A DNA stretch of 64,000 bases from positions 8,474,049 to 8,538,048 of the forward strand of contig CM024760.1 of NCBI GenBank assembly GCA_014218235.1, given 5' to 3'. The translations under genes were made by a program, and so were the position numbers. Every line of letters starts with the position of its first letter. Position 1 is the stretch's first letter. Source of the stretch: Colocasia esculenta. Lineage: Eukaryota > Streptophyta > Magnoliopsida > Alismatales > Araceae. Below are positions 24,500 through 36,866 of the stretch, piece after piece. The notes under the pieces are model-generated. The model saw only the letters and a program-made list of their open reading frames with translations, did not search any database and was not told the DNA's origin.

Positions 24500-27400
24500 A
24501 TGTCTGTGACGGAGCTCAATGAGCGGCATGTGGCTGCGACGGGGGCCGTGAACGCTCTCAGGGAGCGGTTGAGGCAGCGGCGGCAGCTGCTCCTCGACAC
24601 CGACAGTACTATCTTCTTCTTCTGCAGCTGCTTCTTCTTCTTGTGGTTTTGGTTTGTCTCCGTATGGTTGATTCGGGAATTCTTAGATCCGATGTGTCTC
24701 TGCTTCTCCACTCTGCAGTCGCTGGTTATTCGAGGACGCACGGGAAGGCTGCGGTCAGCTTCAGCTCCACTGATCTGGTTTGCTGCAGGATTCTTCAGGG
24801 ACATACTGGGAAGGTCAGCCCTGGGAACTCAGGTCCTGTTTATCTGTCTCTGAGAGCATGTTGGGGACGATGATCTCCTGAATTAGCTCCTGTCTGCTTG
24901 TCTTTCTGAGTATGGTGGCGATAATTCTCTCTTGTTGGTTTGTTTTTGTGGGCATGTCATTTATAGTTGCTCCTGAATTAACTGTTTGATCGATTCTGTC
25001 TTTCAAATTCTTTCTTCCCATGCGAGGAATTTGTCGGACTGGGAAATCACACGAGGGAACATGTGCCCATTTGTTGGTGCATTTGCCTGGGATAAAGGGG
25101 ACACGTAGATTTTGATGGATGAGATATGAACAATAGATAGATACATGTTTAGGCCTTTCTTTTTCTCGGGACAGAGATGGAAATGGTTTCAAAGGTTTTA
25201 AAATGGACTAAAAACCCAAGTTCTCTCTTGTTAATCCATGTATAGACAATAGTGCAATTTTCCCGGGAAAGTATGTGCCGGTATGTCTGAGAGTGAACTG
25301 GTGCCCCAGCTCCATTTTAAGAAAAATGAGGCAGAACCTGCTGTCCGATAGATCTCTAGCCTTTCCACGGCTTGGGCTTTCAGTGATTTGGGCTTGATGC
25401 GAGCTATTCTATGCTTCTAAACCTAAATCTTTTGTTATATTAAATGCACAAAAAAGTTTCATGAAACTAATTCTAAATGCATTCAGTATTTTTTTTGTTC
25501 ACAGAGAAAAGCTTTTGCTCAAGATTCTCAATTTCCATTTTTTTATTACATTCCCAATCTTTTGTTGCATCATCTAATATCCTCTTGAAAGTTGGAAATT
25601 CTCTATGTTGTTAATCTATGTAGTAAACATAGAACGGGACTTTATGCTGAAAACTGATCAGCCTGATTGACATTCCATCTTATCAGGTATATTCTTTGGA
25701 TTGGTCCCCTGAAAGAAATCGGATAGTCAGTGCCTCTCAAGATGGGAGGTTGATCGTGTGGAATGCTTTAACAAGCCAGAAAACACATGCGATAAAATTA
25801 CCTTGTGCATGGGTTATGACGTGTGCCTTTTCTCCGAGTGGTCAATCTGTTGCATCTGGTGGGCTTGATAGTGCATGCTCTATATTCAGCCTAAATTCAC
25901 AGATTGACCGAGATGGAAACCTCCCAGTTGCAAGAGTCCTCACTGGCCACAAGGGCTATGTTTCTTCATGCCAATATGTGCCAGATGATGAAAGTCGTCT
26001 CATAACTAGCTCTGGCGATCAGACATGCATCTTATGGGATGTCACAACTGGTCAGAGGCTTTCTGTTTTTGGTGGTGAATTTCCTTCTGGACATACTGCA
26101 GATGTATGGAGGTACTTGCTCTCTTGTGTGCATTGACATAATGCTGTGTGCATACACATAACATCAACTTTACTTCTTTCTTATATATTTCTCATATTGC
26201 TAGGTTGAATGCCATTATGTGAATTATTTTGTTAAATTTTGCAATTGAATCTGTAACTAGAAGTTTGTCATTATGTATAAGCTGGATTGTGAACAAGAAT
26301 GTCCTGTGTAAGCCCTTAAATAACTGTAACTGGAATTTTGCCAATGTGTATGAACTGAATTGGGAGCAAGGATGTAGTACGTAAACAGCTAAAGATGTGT
26401 TACTAATTATAGTCTTTCATTGTAAACATTCTCAGTAACAACCAGCAACACGTCAACTACCATGTTTACATTAATTAAACGATTAGGAGATGTTATAATT
26501 TAATTAAAAGGTAAAAAAATTATGTTGTTTGCATTGCACATTACTTTTTGTTCTAGGAGTGCCGACATTGGTTTAATCATGCTTGCTCAACAATAAAACT
26601 GCTTTGATGCACGCAAAATATTTGTCCAATCATGCCTGCTTGATAGTGAAACTATTGTGATGTAGGAAACCCTTCTTCTGCACAATCTGTTGAATTTACA
26701 AGGAACATAAATTTATTTCGAATCTACGTTGTATAACTGAAATCCTCTGGATACGGAAATGATTACTTTATGTGTCTGTATAATACCTTGACTTATTATT
26801 ATTATTATTATCATAACATGTCCTTGAACAAAGATATACACTACATATAATAATGGACAAGGATTTCGAGTGTGTTTAGATATGTGGAAGGCATGGGGAG
26901 AATTTGTTATAATAAGGTATGTGGTTGGATTGTGTCTTTGTGCAGATTCTCTTCCTGAATTATTGTATTCTTTTAGGCAATGCTAGGTATCACACGAGTT
27001 TCTAATTTAGCAGTATTTCAATGTGAATTATCTGCCGTACACATTCCTTGTATATTAACATCAAAAGGAAAAAAAAAACAATATTTAAGATAAATGGAAG
27101 TAAAACCATGCCTAACTATAAATTATCATATGCTTGGTATGGAAAAGAGAAGAGGAGAAATGGGTGGGGGATAATTTGTTCCATCTAATTAAAGGGAAGG
27201 TGTACATGTAAAATTCTATGGATAAAGACAAAAAAGAGTTTAAATTGTGATGAAAACAGAAAACTGAGTGTGTGAAGTGCACAGATGAAGAAGGGGAGAG
27301 TAACACCATGTCATCATGAACATGTGAACAAGTAGAAAGAGCCTTACTTTTGAATATTCAAAAATTGGATAGTCATGGAAATAAAGAATTAAAAGAAGAT

Positions 27401-28733
27401 CATTTTCTAAAGCATTCCTTTATATGAAACTAGCATGCATTGAATATTGCATCGAAAAATAGTCTTCTCTGGTTCTTTGTTACTTCATCTTGCTTTTTCC
27501 TCTCTCTTTTCTTTTGATGAACTTTTCAATGATGACATTTCTACAGTACAAATATCTTTGTGTCAGTTGAAACTTCGCACCCCCCCTTCCCCCCCCCCCC
27601 CCTGTTTCCTGATGCCCTACCTTGCGGAGAGTGGAAATCACTTGACCAGAAAATGAAACTAGCTGCTGAGAACTCCATCAAATTTTATGGGGAGCCATGG
27701 AAAGAGATTGTATTGAAGTTTTTTGTTTTGTGCAATCAAGCTCAAATGTTATGTACTAAGTGGATCCTGCATTATTCATGATCGCTTGTGTTCTTTTTCA
27801 GCATCTCAATCAACAGTTCAAATACAAAAATGTTTGTCTCGGGTTCATGTGATTCAACTGCTCGGCTATGGGATACCCGAATAGCCAGTCGGGCTGTTAG
27901 GACATACCATGGCCATGAAGGAGATGTGAACACAGTAAAGTTCTTTCCTGACGGGCAGAGATTCGGGACTGGATCTGATGATGGCACATGCAGGCTATTT
28001 GACATGAGAACTGGGCATCAACTACAAGTTTACAGTCAACAACCTGGTGAGAATTGCAGTGATGTTCCTACTGTCACCAGTATGGCATTTTCAATATCCG
28101 GCAGACTCCTGTTTGCTGGATACTCAAATGGAGGTTGTTATGTCTGGGACACCTTAGTAGCCAAGGTACATTCAATGGCTGTTTCTAGAAAATATGATGT
28201 TATTCTGCGTCAATTTTATAGATGTATGAATATGATGTCTCATCTTCTTTTATAGGCAGGATAGTGTGCTTATATCTGCTACTTCCTTTGCATTTCAGGT
28301 AGTTCTAAACTTGGGAGCCGTTCAGAACTCACACGAGGGCCGAATATCTTGTCTGGGTTTGTCAGCTGATGGAAGTGCCTTGTGCACAGGAAGCTGGGAT
28401 AAAAATCTCAAGGTTAGTGTCATCTACTTGATAAGTTATTTTATTCTCCCAGGATTCAAGTGCATTCCCAATGGCTGAAATTTCTAGGCACATTACATTA
28501 GAAAAACACAAGGTCGGTATCTTGAGTCCGTGCATTCTGAAGGGAGAAAAGGAATCAAGAACCCTAATCTGTCATCCGTGTGTGTCCAGATGATCAATTA
28601 CCTGTTGCTGTAACTATTCCAGGATCTAGTACAGGCCGTGGGTGGTCGAGCTTGCTTGATTTGTATTTAAATTCTGACACATTGCACCTGTTGGCAGATC
28701 TGGGCTTTTGGTGGATACAGGAGGGTGATATAG
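24500..28733 (+). CDS. AGB1: Heterotrimeric G-protein beta subunit
   Basis: Six exons join in frame: 24500-24605, 24719-24813, 25687-26111, 27802-28165, 28299-28412, 28698-28733 (1140 nt, 379 residues; plant G-beta proteins are about 377-380). The N-terminal coiled coil that pairs with the gamma subunit is at about residues 5-33 (LNERHVAATGAVNALRERLR). Seven WD40 repeats follow, with clear GH...WD motifs (HTGKVYSLDWS, RLIVWNA, CILWDVT, ARLWDTR, CRLFDMR, CYVWDTL, LKIWAF). With alpha and gamma subunits at the plasma membrane it transmits signals in hormone responses, immunity and growth. The small last exon encodes IWAFGGYRRVI. All introns are GT-AG. Intron 3 (1.7 kb) is repeat-poor; intron 3 also carries a C tract near 27582-27602. 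A likely poly(A) signal AATAAA lies at 29136-29141. The gene looks intact. Confidence 0.97.
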
Positions 28734-30174
28734 AATCGCCGTAGCAACTCCTCGCGGGAAGTCCTCAACGACCTACCCATGCCGAATATTCGAGCCTTGT
28801 ATGTTGGCCGCACTCTCTGAACACGCAGATCATATCCACGCAGACGAGGAATCTAAAGCTGCACAATGTCATGATGATTCGCCACTGATTTCGAGATTGG
28901 AGGAGCCCTTTGTAACGATTCTAATTTCAATTTCAGATCCATTTTTGCAGTTTTAGACCTGATGCCGATCTTTTGTAGCTGAAACAAGTCTTGTGACTAA
29001 ACTCTGTCCAGGTTTCTCTGTTTCCCTGTCCATGTTTCCTTGGTTTTGCATCCCCCCCCCACTCTGTATCTACTTTGTTTGCTTTCAGTATGTATGTTGG
29101 CCATGGATTAGTTCGGATTTCCATATTCTCGTGCAAATAAAAATGTCTGGGAGAAAAAGAAATGTGCTGCTCGTTGATTTTGGTTGCAACTGGATTTGGA
29201 AATCGTTTTGGGTTTCACACGCTTGGGCAGGCACGTGGGCGTCCACCTCACCCCCCGCACTCACCATTCCACCTTCACATTCCCACGCACACTTACACCC
29301 TCGAACACCCACCACGCACGCGCACCTTTCCCCACCTGCCCTATCCACCATCTGACCTCCGTTCCCTCCCAGTACGGGTGCGTTCTCCCCAGCCCTTTCT
29401 ACCCCTCTTCGCGATCCATGCATTGTTGTAGGTTTTATCATATTCGTATATATAAATCTCGTGATGATAAAGTGGAGGTACTCACAGCTGAGGCGGGGTA
29501 TAGAGAAATATTTATTACAAAATCAATCTCATAATAATGATAATATGGATTACAAAACAATAAATTTTTTGATTAGAGGAGAAGGCGAAGCATTTATTTT
29601 GGTCAATAGAATTATTTTATTACAATACGTATTTCTTAAACATCAAATGAAGAAAGAGAAAGAGATGTCTAAGGTGGCCCAAAAAAGCTCGTAGCCTGCA
29701 GCTTTTGTGCCAATCGCCTTTGGAGTGTTTTTTTATTTTTGGGGGGGGGGGGGGTGTGTGTTAGGAGAGTTCATAAATGGTGAGAGAACTTTCCCAAAAG
29801 ATTAGGATACATCTTACTAAATGGGTTTAGGTGGGCTTTCTCTTTCTAGTTTCTATTTCTAAGAGAAAAGAGAGTGAAAAAGAAAGAGCAATCAAACACC
29901 CTAGGAACGATTCACTGAAAGGCGATCTATGAACGATTCATTAAAAGGCGATCGCCACTTACAATTCCATGAGAGATTTTTGAGGAATACTATAGTACCT
30001 TACTTTATTGCACTCTTTTTTCGCCATCCACTTTGAACTCAGAAACACTGAATTTAGATTATTTTCCTACCGTCCCATTTAAGATATAATGAAAAATGGC
30101 AATGACAAAATGACTATACTTAAAGCTAGTGATTGTTGTTTAATACCCAAAACAATGTCTGCCTCTCCTGTGCT
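28734..30174. other. 3' UTR of the G-beta gene and intergenic DNA
   Basis: About 400 bp of probable 3' UTR is followed by C-rich DNA (29240-29400) and a T-tract/G-tract composite (29728-29754). No gene is seen. Confidence 0.5.
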
Positions 30175-30527
30175 TAGGGCTGTTCATAACATGGTCTAAT
30201 CCGAAAAATCGAACCGAACCGACTAGTTCGGTTCGGGTTGAGAAGTTCCATAGTTCAATTTTGTTTTCTATTGGAAAATCGAATGAACCGAATTTATATT
30301 AAATATAATTAATAATTAATATATATCAAAAAGAAAAGCATAGCCCAGTGGGCTAGTGTCTTCCAATGGCCTGGGGCGGTCCTGAGTTCGATACTCAGGG
30401 CCGCCGTCTGGCCTTCAAATCTACTGAACCAGTTCGGTTCGGTTCGGTTCGACCCTAATTTTGGTTCGATTTTGATTCACTCAAAAAATAGGATGAATCG
30501 AATCGAACCGGATCATGTTTACCCCTA
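30175..30527 (+). mobile_element. hAT-like MITE with tRNA-like core (copy A)
   Basis: It starts TAGGGCTGTTCATAA and ends TGTTTACCCCTA, nearly inverted copies. The flanks CCTGTGCT and CTTGTGCT fit an 8-bp hAT target duplication with one mismatch. CGGTTCGG/CCGAACCG repeats form arms next to both ends, then comes A/T-rich DNA (ATAATTAATAATTAAT). In the middle, an A-box-like CATAGCCCAGTGG (30339-30351) and, about 35 bases on, a perfect T-arm fold CCTGAG-TTCGATA-CTCAGG (30381-30399) with the canonical TTCRANN loop. No transposase. Same family as the elements at 42289, 52065 and 60297. Confidence 0.82.
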
Positions 30528-31554
30528 CTTGTGCTTTCGTTGTTAGTGCAGCCAGCACATGTGGATAGTGAAAACGTAGAAACACTTTACTCACATTTGA
30601 AGAACAATTCACTGCTTCAACTTGTTAAAAAAATGATTAATTAATATGGGTATAGGTTATAGTTACAAGCGGTTGTACATGTACATGATAAATCCTGAGC
30701 TCTTTAGCACTACATCATTCCACAGTATAAGAAGTAGGTGAGTCTTCAGGTTCTGATTAGGTATGTTAGTCTATAACATATGATTGATATTTGTTGATCT
30801 AATGCTATCAAAGTGTCAATGACTAATTAATATTTTTTGCTTGTGAAGGAGACAAGATTGTCATGGGTGATGTAGGAGATATCTTTGTGAAGTTTCCTTA
30901 CGTCAGTTTGCTTGATTTCTCAATACGTAAGTAAATTGGTCCTCTTTTGAGTGCCTATATGAGAGTCACTCCATCAAGAGTGGGGCAGACCCCCAATATT
31001 CCTTGCCATCTAAAGCAAAGGCAGGGAGTGTGAGAGGTGAAGGAGAGAGACAGTCATGGTCGGCCCTACGAGAAGACTAGTCCCAAGCTGTGTTTTTTTT
31101 TTTTGGTAAGTAATGTCAAAATATATATTAATAGGATATATTTACAGAGTGGAATTCGTACTACCACTGGCTAGTAGCGATGAACCCATAAACAAGTGTA
31201 AGAGAACTTGTAGATGGAAAATGGAAAATGTTTTTTTTAAGTCAATTATTTTTAATTATTCATTCATATCTTACAGCCACATCAGAAGATGGAAGATGCT
31301 TGTTTCCATCGGGCCAGTTAAATACCCAGTGAACGCCACCAAAGAGAACTACATGTAGATGAACTGATTCAATTTTTGCAAGATGCCCATCATAGCTTGT
31401 CTGATTTTGTATCCAAAATAGTTGAAAATCGACACATTTTCTTATGTGCACAATTTTGCATTGATGATGTTGTATTACTACATAGTTGTGCTTTAATGTA
31501 TACATTTGATTTTATGTATGGGATGGATGTCTGTCTAGTTAAGAGTTCTTAAAT
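30528..31554. other. Intergenic, with a retroposon A-tail
   Basis: A T-run followed by GGTAAGTAATGTCAAAA (about 31088-31115) is, on the minus strand, the 3' end and A-tail of a retroposon; the rest of that insertion is not recognisable. No gene seen. Confidence 0.45.
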
Positions 31555-32030
31555 TATTTGATTTTGTATAACCAACACAGATTGAGTATTTTTTTTTCCA
31601 GTTTTTTTATGCATGTTTAATCAGATTTTATGAATGTTCTTGCTATAACCGGTACAGATTTGGGTGTTTTTTCTTTCTTCATATTTTTATGTATGTTTAA
31701 CTAAATTTTATGAATGTTCTTACTGCAACCAGCATAGATTTGAGTGATTTTTTTATTTTTTCAGTTTTTTTATGTATGTTGAATCAGATTTTATGAATGT
31801 TCTTTTATATAACCAGCACAGATTTGAGTGGGCTTTTTTTTTTCAGATTTTTCAGATTTTTATGTATGTTAACCAGATTTTATGAATGTTCTTGCTATAA
31901 CCAGCATAGATTTGGATAATTTTTTATTTTTGCAGGTTTTTCAAAAAAATTATGTATGTTAACCAGATTTTTATATATTCTTGCTATAACCAGCGCAGAT
32001 CGAGTATATTTTTTTCCAGATTTTTTACCA
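31555..32030. repeat. Minisatellite, about six units of 80-90 bp
   Basis: The marker TATGAATGTTCTT recurs at about 31629, 31709, 31792 and 31881, accompanied each time by ATAACCAGCACAGATTTGAGTG and a T-rich stretch. First and last units are more diverged. Non-coding. Confidence 0.8.
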
Positions 32031-32477
32031 TCTTTTAAATAAGTATGCAACATTTTCAAATTTGGATCCTGGTCTGGATCTGAAGTTGACTTTGGATCTC
32101 AACCCGAATCCGGATCCAGATTTAGATCTCTAAGGATCCAACCCGGATCTGAACCGTTTACAGGGCTATTAAGGTGACTCGGAACAGCCATTTGCATGGA
32201 CTTTGCTTGCTGCCGACACTTTTCCTGCATCATCACGCCATATGTTCTATCACTTATTATTGTCCACTTGGGGTGATCATCTTTGCTTCTGTAATATATG
32301 TATAAACAAGGGAGCCCCCTTCAAGGAGATCAATGAGCTGTCTTTTACATGGACGGTGACATAACATAAAACTATGCTTGACCTTTGGTGCCTGACATTG
32401 TTAAGCAAGCTGGCGTAAAGATCATGGTTACATGCCAAGAATCACAGGAATTGAAAAAAAAAAGTGGAAAGTGCTCA
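32031..32477. other. Spacer and 3' UTR of the TauE/SafE-family gene
   Basis: Contains short GGATCC/GGATCT-rich repeats at about 32060-32150 and otherwise nothing recognised; the part next to 32477 is likely the 3' UTR of the minus-strand gene. Confidence 0.45.
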
Positions 32478-35400
32478 CTAGTGGTGACACAGGTTCTCAA
32501 AACCCATGTATTCTTTCATCTCCAGCTTCTTGACCATGTTCGCTATTCCCACTCCACCTGCAGTAGATTGTAAAGATGTTGAGCGGTAGCTTTCATAACC
32601 AGATGAAGCATTCCAGAAAGCAGTGAAGTTTTGTTACCTAGGCTGATTGCGCTCACAAAGATGGTCAATGCCAAAACAAAGATTATCAGTGATGCTCTGC
32701 CCAGCAGCATGATTAGCTTCCTTACTATGTGCTGACCGGTGAAGGCAGCAATGGTGGCCAGAAGTATGAAGTAAGCAGCTGCAACAAGAACCAAAAACAA
32801 AACAGATAACTTCAAGTTACAGTGAGGTGGTTTGGAGTGCCTGGATTTTTAAAAGGAAAAACACTTCACACCCGCTGGGCGGGTAAAAAAAAAATCACCC
32901 GTCCAACACGGTGATTGGCGCGGGGCGCCAAGGCCCGCGCCTTGAGTGGGTGCTTTTGAGATGTGGGGCCCCAACGTCCAACCAATCACCGTGTTGGGCG
33001 GGTGATTTTTTAACCCGCCCAGCTGATGTTAAAGTGTTGAGAAGCGCTTTGCGCACGTCCACCCGGGCAAATGATTTGCCCGGGCGGACGTACATTAAGC
33101 ATTTCCCTAAAGTGTTTCTCTTCTAAAAGATGACATGGGTGTTCTCCAACTTGCCATATGGGACAGGGAAACGATCTAACAGGTAGTATTGCACAACAGA
33201 CATGGATGATGAGAATGCCATGGTGAAGGTTGACGTTGCACTTGCAACCTGTGGAAACACACCCAGGGAGAATCAACCCGGATGTCTGTGAATTAATTCA
33301 GAGCCTTCAAACATGAAATGAACTTTGTGTGAGAATTCAGAGAGAAAACCAAATTACCTGAGGAGGAACCCCAAGTTCAAGGAAGAGGGGTCCCAAGATG
33401 AATCCTCCTCCAAGCCCAAGTAGACCTCCAACAATCCCAGCTAATATCCCACAGAAGCAATACAGCAAAAACTGATGGACTTTCCAGCTGATATCTTGCT
33501 TTCCCCTCGACGTGATAGTCCTTTTTCCATTGTACAAGCTGATGGCCTCATAAAGGGTCACAGCAGCAGCAATTGGCACCTTCACAAGGCAAACAGTGTC
33601 TTTCCACAAGTTGATGTTCCCCTAAACTTGAATTGTTCTTGAGTAATGAACTGGTGATGTAGAGGTTTGATAATTGTGTATGCACCATTAATCCCCCACC
33701 ACCCCCACCACCAACCCAACATACTTGAAATGAAATCCTTTTAATGCTCATAACAAGTATGAAATTTCTCGCTGTTACCTGAGTACAGTCATTGCTGAAG
33801 TAGGTGGGGTTGCATCAATGCCAGATCATCATCGATCAGTGTCCTTAAGTTTTTAACATTAACATGGAATCCAGATTGTGTGAATTCGGTAATATCCCTA
33901 TCTTTTATGAAAGTAGTGAGGCTTCTTCCAGTCAAGTAAAAAAAAACTGTTGTTTTGAAGCAGTTGGTGAGGAGAAGTAACATGCATTTAAATGCATCAT
34001 TTTTCTTTTCCTGGAGAGACAAGGAATGCCCTTGCTTACATTCATTTTAAGTTCTTTAGAGTATACATATGAAGTCCTGAATACAGAATATCATCTTTCT
34101 TTTTGTTTTTTAAACTTCAAGAGGCAGAAATGTGGACTGATCTACTATGGAATCAAACATTTCGAAATTTGGTGTTATAACCTTCAAAAATATAGTGGCT
34201 CAAGCTTTTTACCTGCAGTGCGTTTAAAATCCAGTATTCAGTAGAACAGGTCTTTGCAAATGTCTGCACAAGCATTTGAGGTCCCAAATTATGTTTGTGT
34301 CATTTAACATCACGTGAGAACAAGAACAACAGTTGGTGGAAAAAAGATGAATCAGAATGCTTGAACCAGATTTCTATCAAACAACTAAGCCTTATGAATG
34401 GTGGTTACCTTAACTATCTGCACAGCAAGGAATGCCATCCACACAAATAGCAGCAGCATGAAATCTTTCCAACAAACATTATCTAGGAAAGGTGCCTGCA
34501 ACCATGACATTGGTTATGCCTTCTGCATGGCAATCGCAGATTATACAAATTGAGTATAAACCAAGGTTCGCCGCATCGGGGAATCGGGGCGAATCGGGTT
34601 TTTCCTGATCCGCCACAATTCATCAGAATCGGACCGATTCGCATGGGAATCGGGTGAATCGGGTTTCTCCTGATTCGCATCGATTCGCCTGAATCGGACC
34701 GATTCGATCCGATGCGCCAAACCATCTATAAACAATATTTGGAGCTCACCTCATCATCTGCTGAAGATTTTATCTGAATGTTAGCAGCTGGGCCACCTGG
34801 GAGAGGTCTGTAACTCAGTGAAGGGCTGTCTGGAATCAAAAAGAAAAAAGGTCATGAATTAGGATGCTTAGCAAGGAATGCCATCTCTCATGGCATGACA
34901 CCCCAGCCAACAGACTATTGATAAGACTCGGTTTAGATAAGGCCTATGACACATACCATTGATCTGTGCTGACGTTTCCAATCGTCTTGCTGCTTCCTGT
35001 GATGCAGATATGACCAAAAACTTGAGCAAATAAAGGCATGGCAAAAGGATGGAGAAAATGCAACTGGGTTCGATCCCATTACCTTCTTCATGATGGTCTC
35101 CTTCTTCCAAGTCTCTATGCCCTTGATGAAAGCCCTTGTAGAAGTGCCTAGCACCATCAACCCAGCACCATCAGAGCCACCCAACAAGCGAAGGCCAGTA
35201 TAGAGCCTAACTTAGTCGGGGCCGGAAGCTCGGGGTGATAAAAAGTTATGTTGATGTGAAAGCTGATGTTGGTGGGCATGGAAAATGTTGAGTTGTGACT
35301 CAAATTCAGAAGACATCTTGGGTTCTGTCGTGCTGCTGCAGCATCAACAGTGGTTCAGATAGGTTCTGTCGTGGTGCTGCAACATCAACAGTGGTTCAAA

Positions 35401-36228
35401 TAGGTTCTGTCGTGGTGCTGCAGTATGGTACATCTTTTGAGCCTTTGGGGATGTTAGTGAAATTCACCATTTAAGAGTATTTTGAAGTTTTTCAGGTCAT
35501 TATAAAAAGAAAATTAGGTTGACGGGGAAGAACCCTAGTCTGCACTATGTACTACTTCAATTTCTTTATAGTGGAAAGACAACAAAAGGGAGAAAAACTC
35601 TGTAGACGTAGAATTAGCACATTGACTCTCCAAATTACGTAAATCGGTGTATTTGTTCATTCTTATCCTCCTCTTGTTTGTGATTTTGTTCTTGTAAACG
35701 TATGTCCATCTAAGGGGACTTCCCCACAACAGAAAGTAGGGTAAACTCAACGGATGGATGACAAACTTTGGTGATCAGGAAGATGCAAATGGGACCAAGA
35801 GTAATTCTTAACTTGCAGAAACCTACAAAAAAGACGGTAATAGATTGATGTGCTTTACAGGGGAAGGTCATAAAGGATCTACATGTTCTAGGATTCTTTG
35901 GTAACTAAAAATGGAACTTATATGTATAAAAGGGGTCATCTTTGATGTCCTTGGGATCACCTTTCGAGGAAGAGGGCATACCGAGGAAGAGGATGATGAG
36001 GAGGACGGTGACCACCCAATCCGGGAAGATCACGTTGAAGGTGACGCCGATGCTGATGCCCAGGATGAGCATGGGCTGGAAGAGCAGCGCCAGGTCGTAG
36101 TCTATCACCGGCAGGTTCATGGTCGGGTGCCGCATCCTCAGGTTGTAGTACACTGTCGAACACGCAGCCCCCATGATCATACCTGCAAGTTGCAGAGCAA
36201 ATGGAAGGAAGAAGAAGAAGAATCCAAC

Positions 36229-36279
<51 letters not shown>

Positions 36280-36866
36280 CTAATGGCGGAATTCCCTGAG
36301 AGAAGGAGGGTATTCTCACATTTTGAGAGGGCAGTGGAAGTCTTGGGGTCGAAGCCGATGATGAGGGTGAACATGGGGACGAAGATCCCGCCGCCGCCGA
36401 CCCCTCCGACGCTGCCCAGGGCGGCGCCCAGGAAGCCGATGAGGGAACCCACCACGATCCTCCATCCGAGCTCCATCTCCTGTCCACGGCGCCTCCACCT
36501 CAGAATGGAGAAACCAGAGAGAAAGGAAAGCGGCCGGCAAGGCGGCAAAGAAGCTGGCTTTCTGGAATTTGTTGCCTTGTGAGGGGGGAAGGGGGGGGGG
36601 TTCCTCACCGGCCAAACGTGCTTGTAGACATGAAGCAGGGACCTCATGATGGTGGTGAGGACAAAGGGCTCCTCCGCCGCCTCTTGCGCGGTCCTATCCA
36701 CCGTGACGCCTGTGACCGGGGATTCGCCTGTGGGTATGAGAGCCCTCTCTGCGACGACGGCCTTGCCCACCAGGACCAGACCGCAGCAGGCGAGCAGGGC
36801 CACTGACCCGGCGGCTCTCGCCGACGGCCACCTCCGCTGGCTGCTGCCTTCCCGCGTTCGACCCAT
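32478..36866 (-). CDS. TauE/SafE-family (sulfite exporter-type) membrane protein
   Basis: Eleven exons join in frame: 36866-36609, 36479-36320, 36182-35982, 35147-35083, 34996-34957, 34829-34750, 34495-34409, 33621-33358, 33248-33155, 32778-32638, 32557-32478 (1470 nt, 489 residues, the usual plant length). Exon 1 encodes a hydrophobic N-terminal segment (signal or anchor). The two TauE/SafE halves follow: GWRIVVGSLIGFLGAALGSVGGVGGGGIFVPM and, after a cytoplasm-like linker, GILAGIVGGLLGLGGGFILGPLFLELG, each with the family glycine-rich motif. About ten membrane segments are expected. The C-terminus MGFENLCHH matches plant relatives (M/E-YMGFENLC). Bacterial relatives export sulfite or sulfoacetate; the plant substrate is not certain. 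Intron 9 (33154-32779) begins GC, not GT. Introns hold several insertions. A weak extra exon near 33780-33810 was considered and left out because its phase does not fit. Confidence 0.93.
32846..33129. mobile_element. MITE inside the GC-AG intron of the TauE/SafE gene
   Basis: An inner inverted repeat pairs 32859-32920 (AACACTTCACACCCGCTGGG and onwards through CAACACGGTGATTGG) with about 32970-33039. The right end is repeated: a second AAAGTGTTTCTCTTCTAAAAG at about 33109-33129 matches the outer left TTTTTAAAAGGAAAAACACTT. Between the two right ends is a hairpin (CCCGGGCAAATGATTTGCCCGGG, 33062-33084, written here as its two arms around TGA). No coding frame. Confidence 0.65.
34555..34733. mobile_element. 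MITE-like GATTCGG-rich insertion in an intron of the TauE/SafE gene
   Basis: The left end CAAGGTTCGCCGCATCGG matches the inverted right end (GATGGTTTGGCGCATCGG). TATAAAC flanks both sides (34555-34561 and 34727-34733), a possible target duplication. The inside is repeated variants of GAATCGG/CCGATTC. It lies in intron 6. Confidence 0.5.
35321..35425. repeat. Three 41-bp tandem repeats in intron 3 of the TauE/SafE gene
   Basis: GGTTCTGTCGTG starts units at 35321, 35362 and 35403. Further on (about 35600-35730) is a piece sharing ATTACGTAAATCGGTGTAT with about 40286-40310, probably LTR debris. Confidence 0.75.
36233..36276. repeat. (GA)n microsatellite in intron 2 of the TauE/SafE gene
   Basis: About 20 uninterrupted GA dinucleotides, in the 137-bp intron between exons 2 and 3, read as a CT-rich tract on the coding strand. 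Confidence 0.9.

Noticed and set aside
33780..33812. A possible extra exon of the TauE/SafE gene (minus, ending ACTCAG|GTAACA)
   Set aside because: Its only usable acceptor gives 16 bases, which puts a stop in frame with the preceding exon; joining exons 7 and 8 directly keeps the frame and family length.
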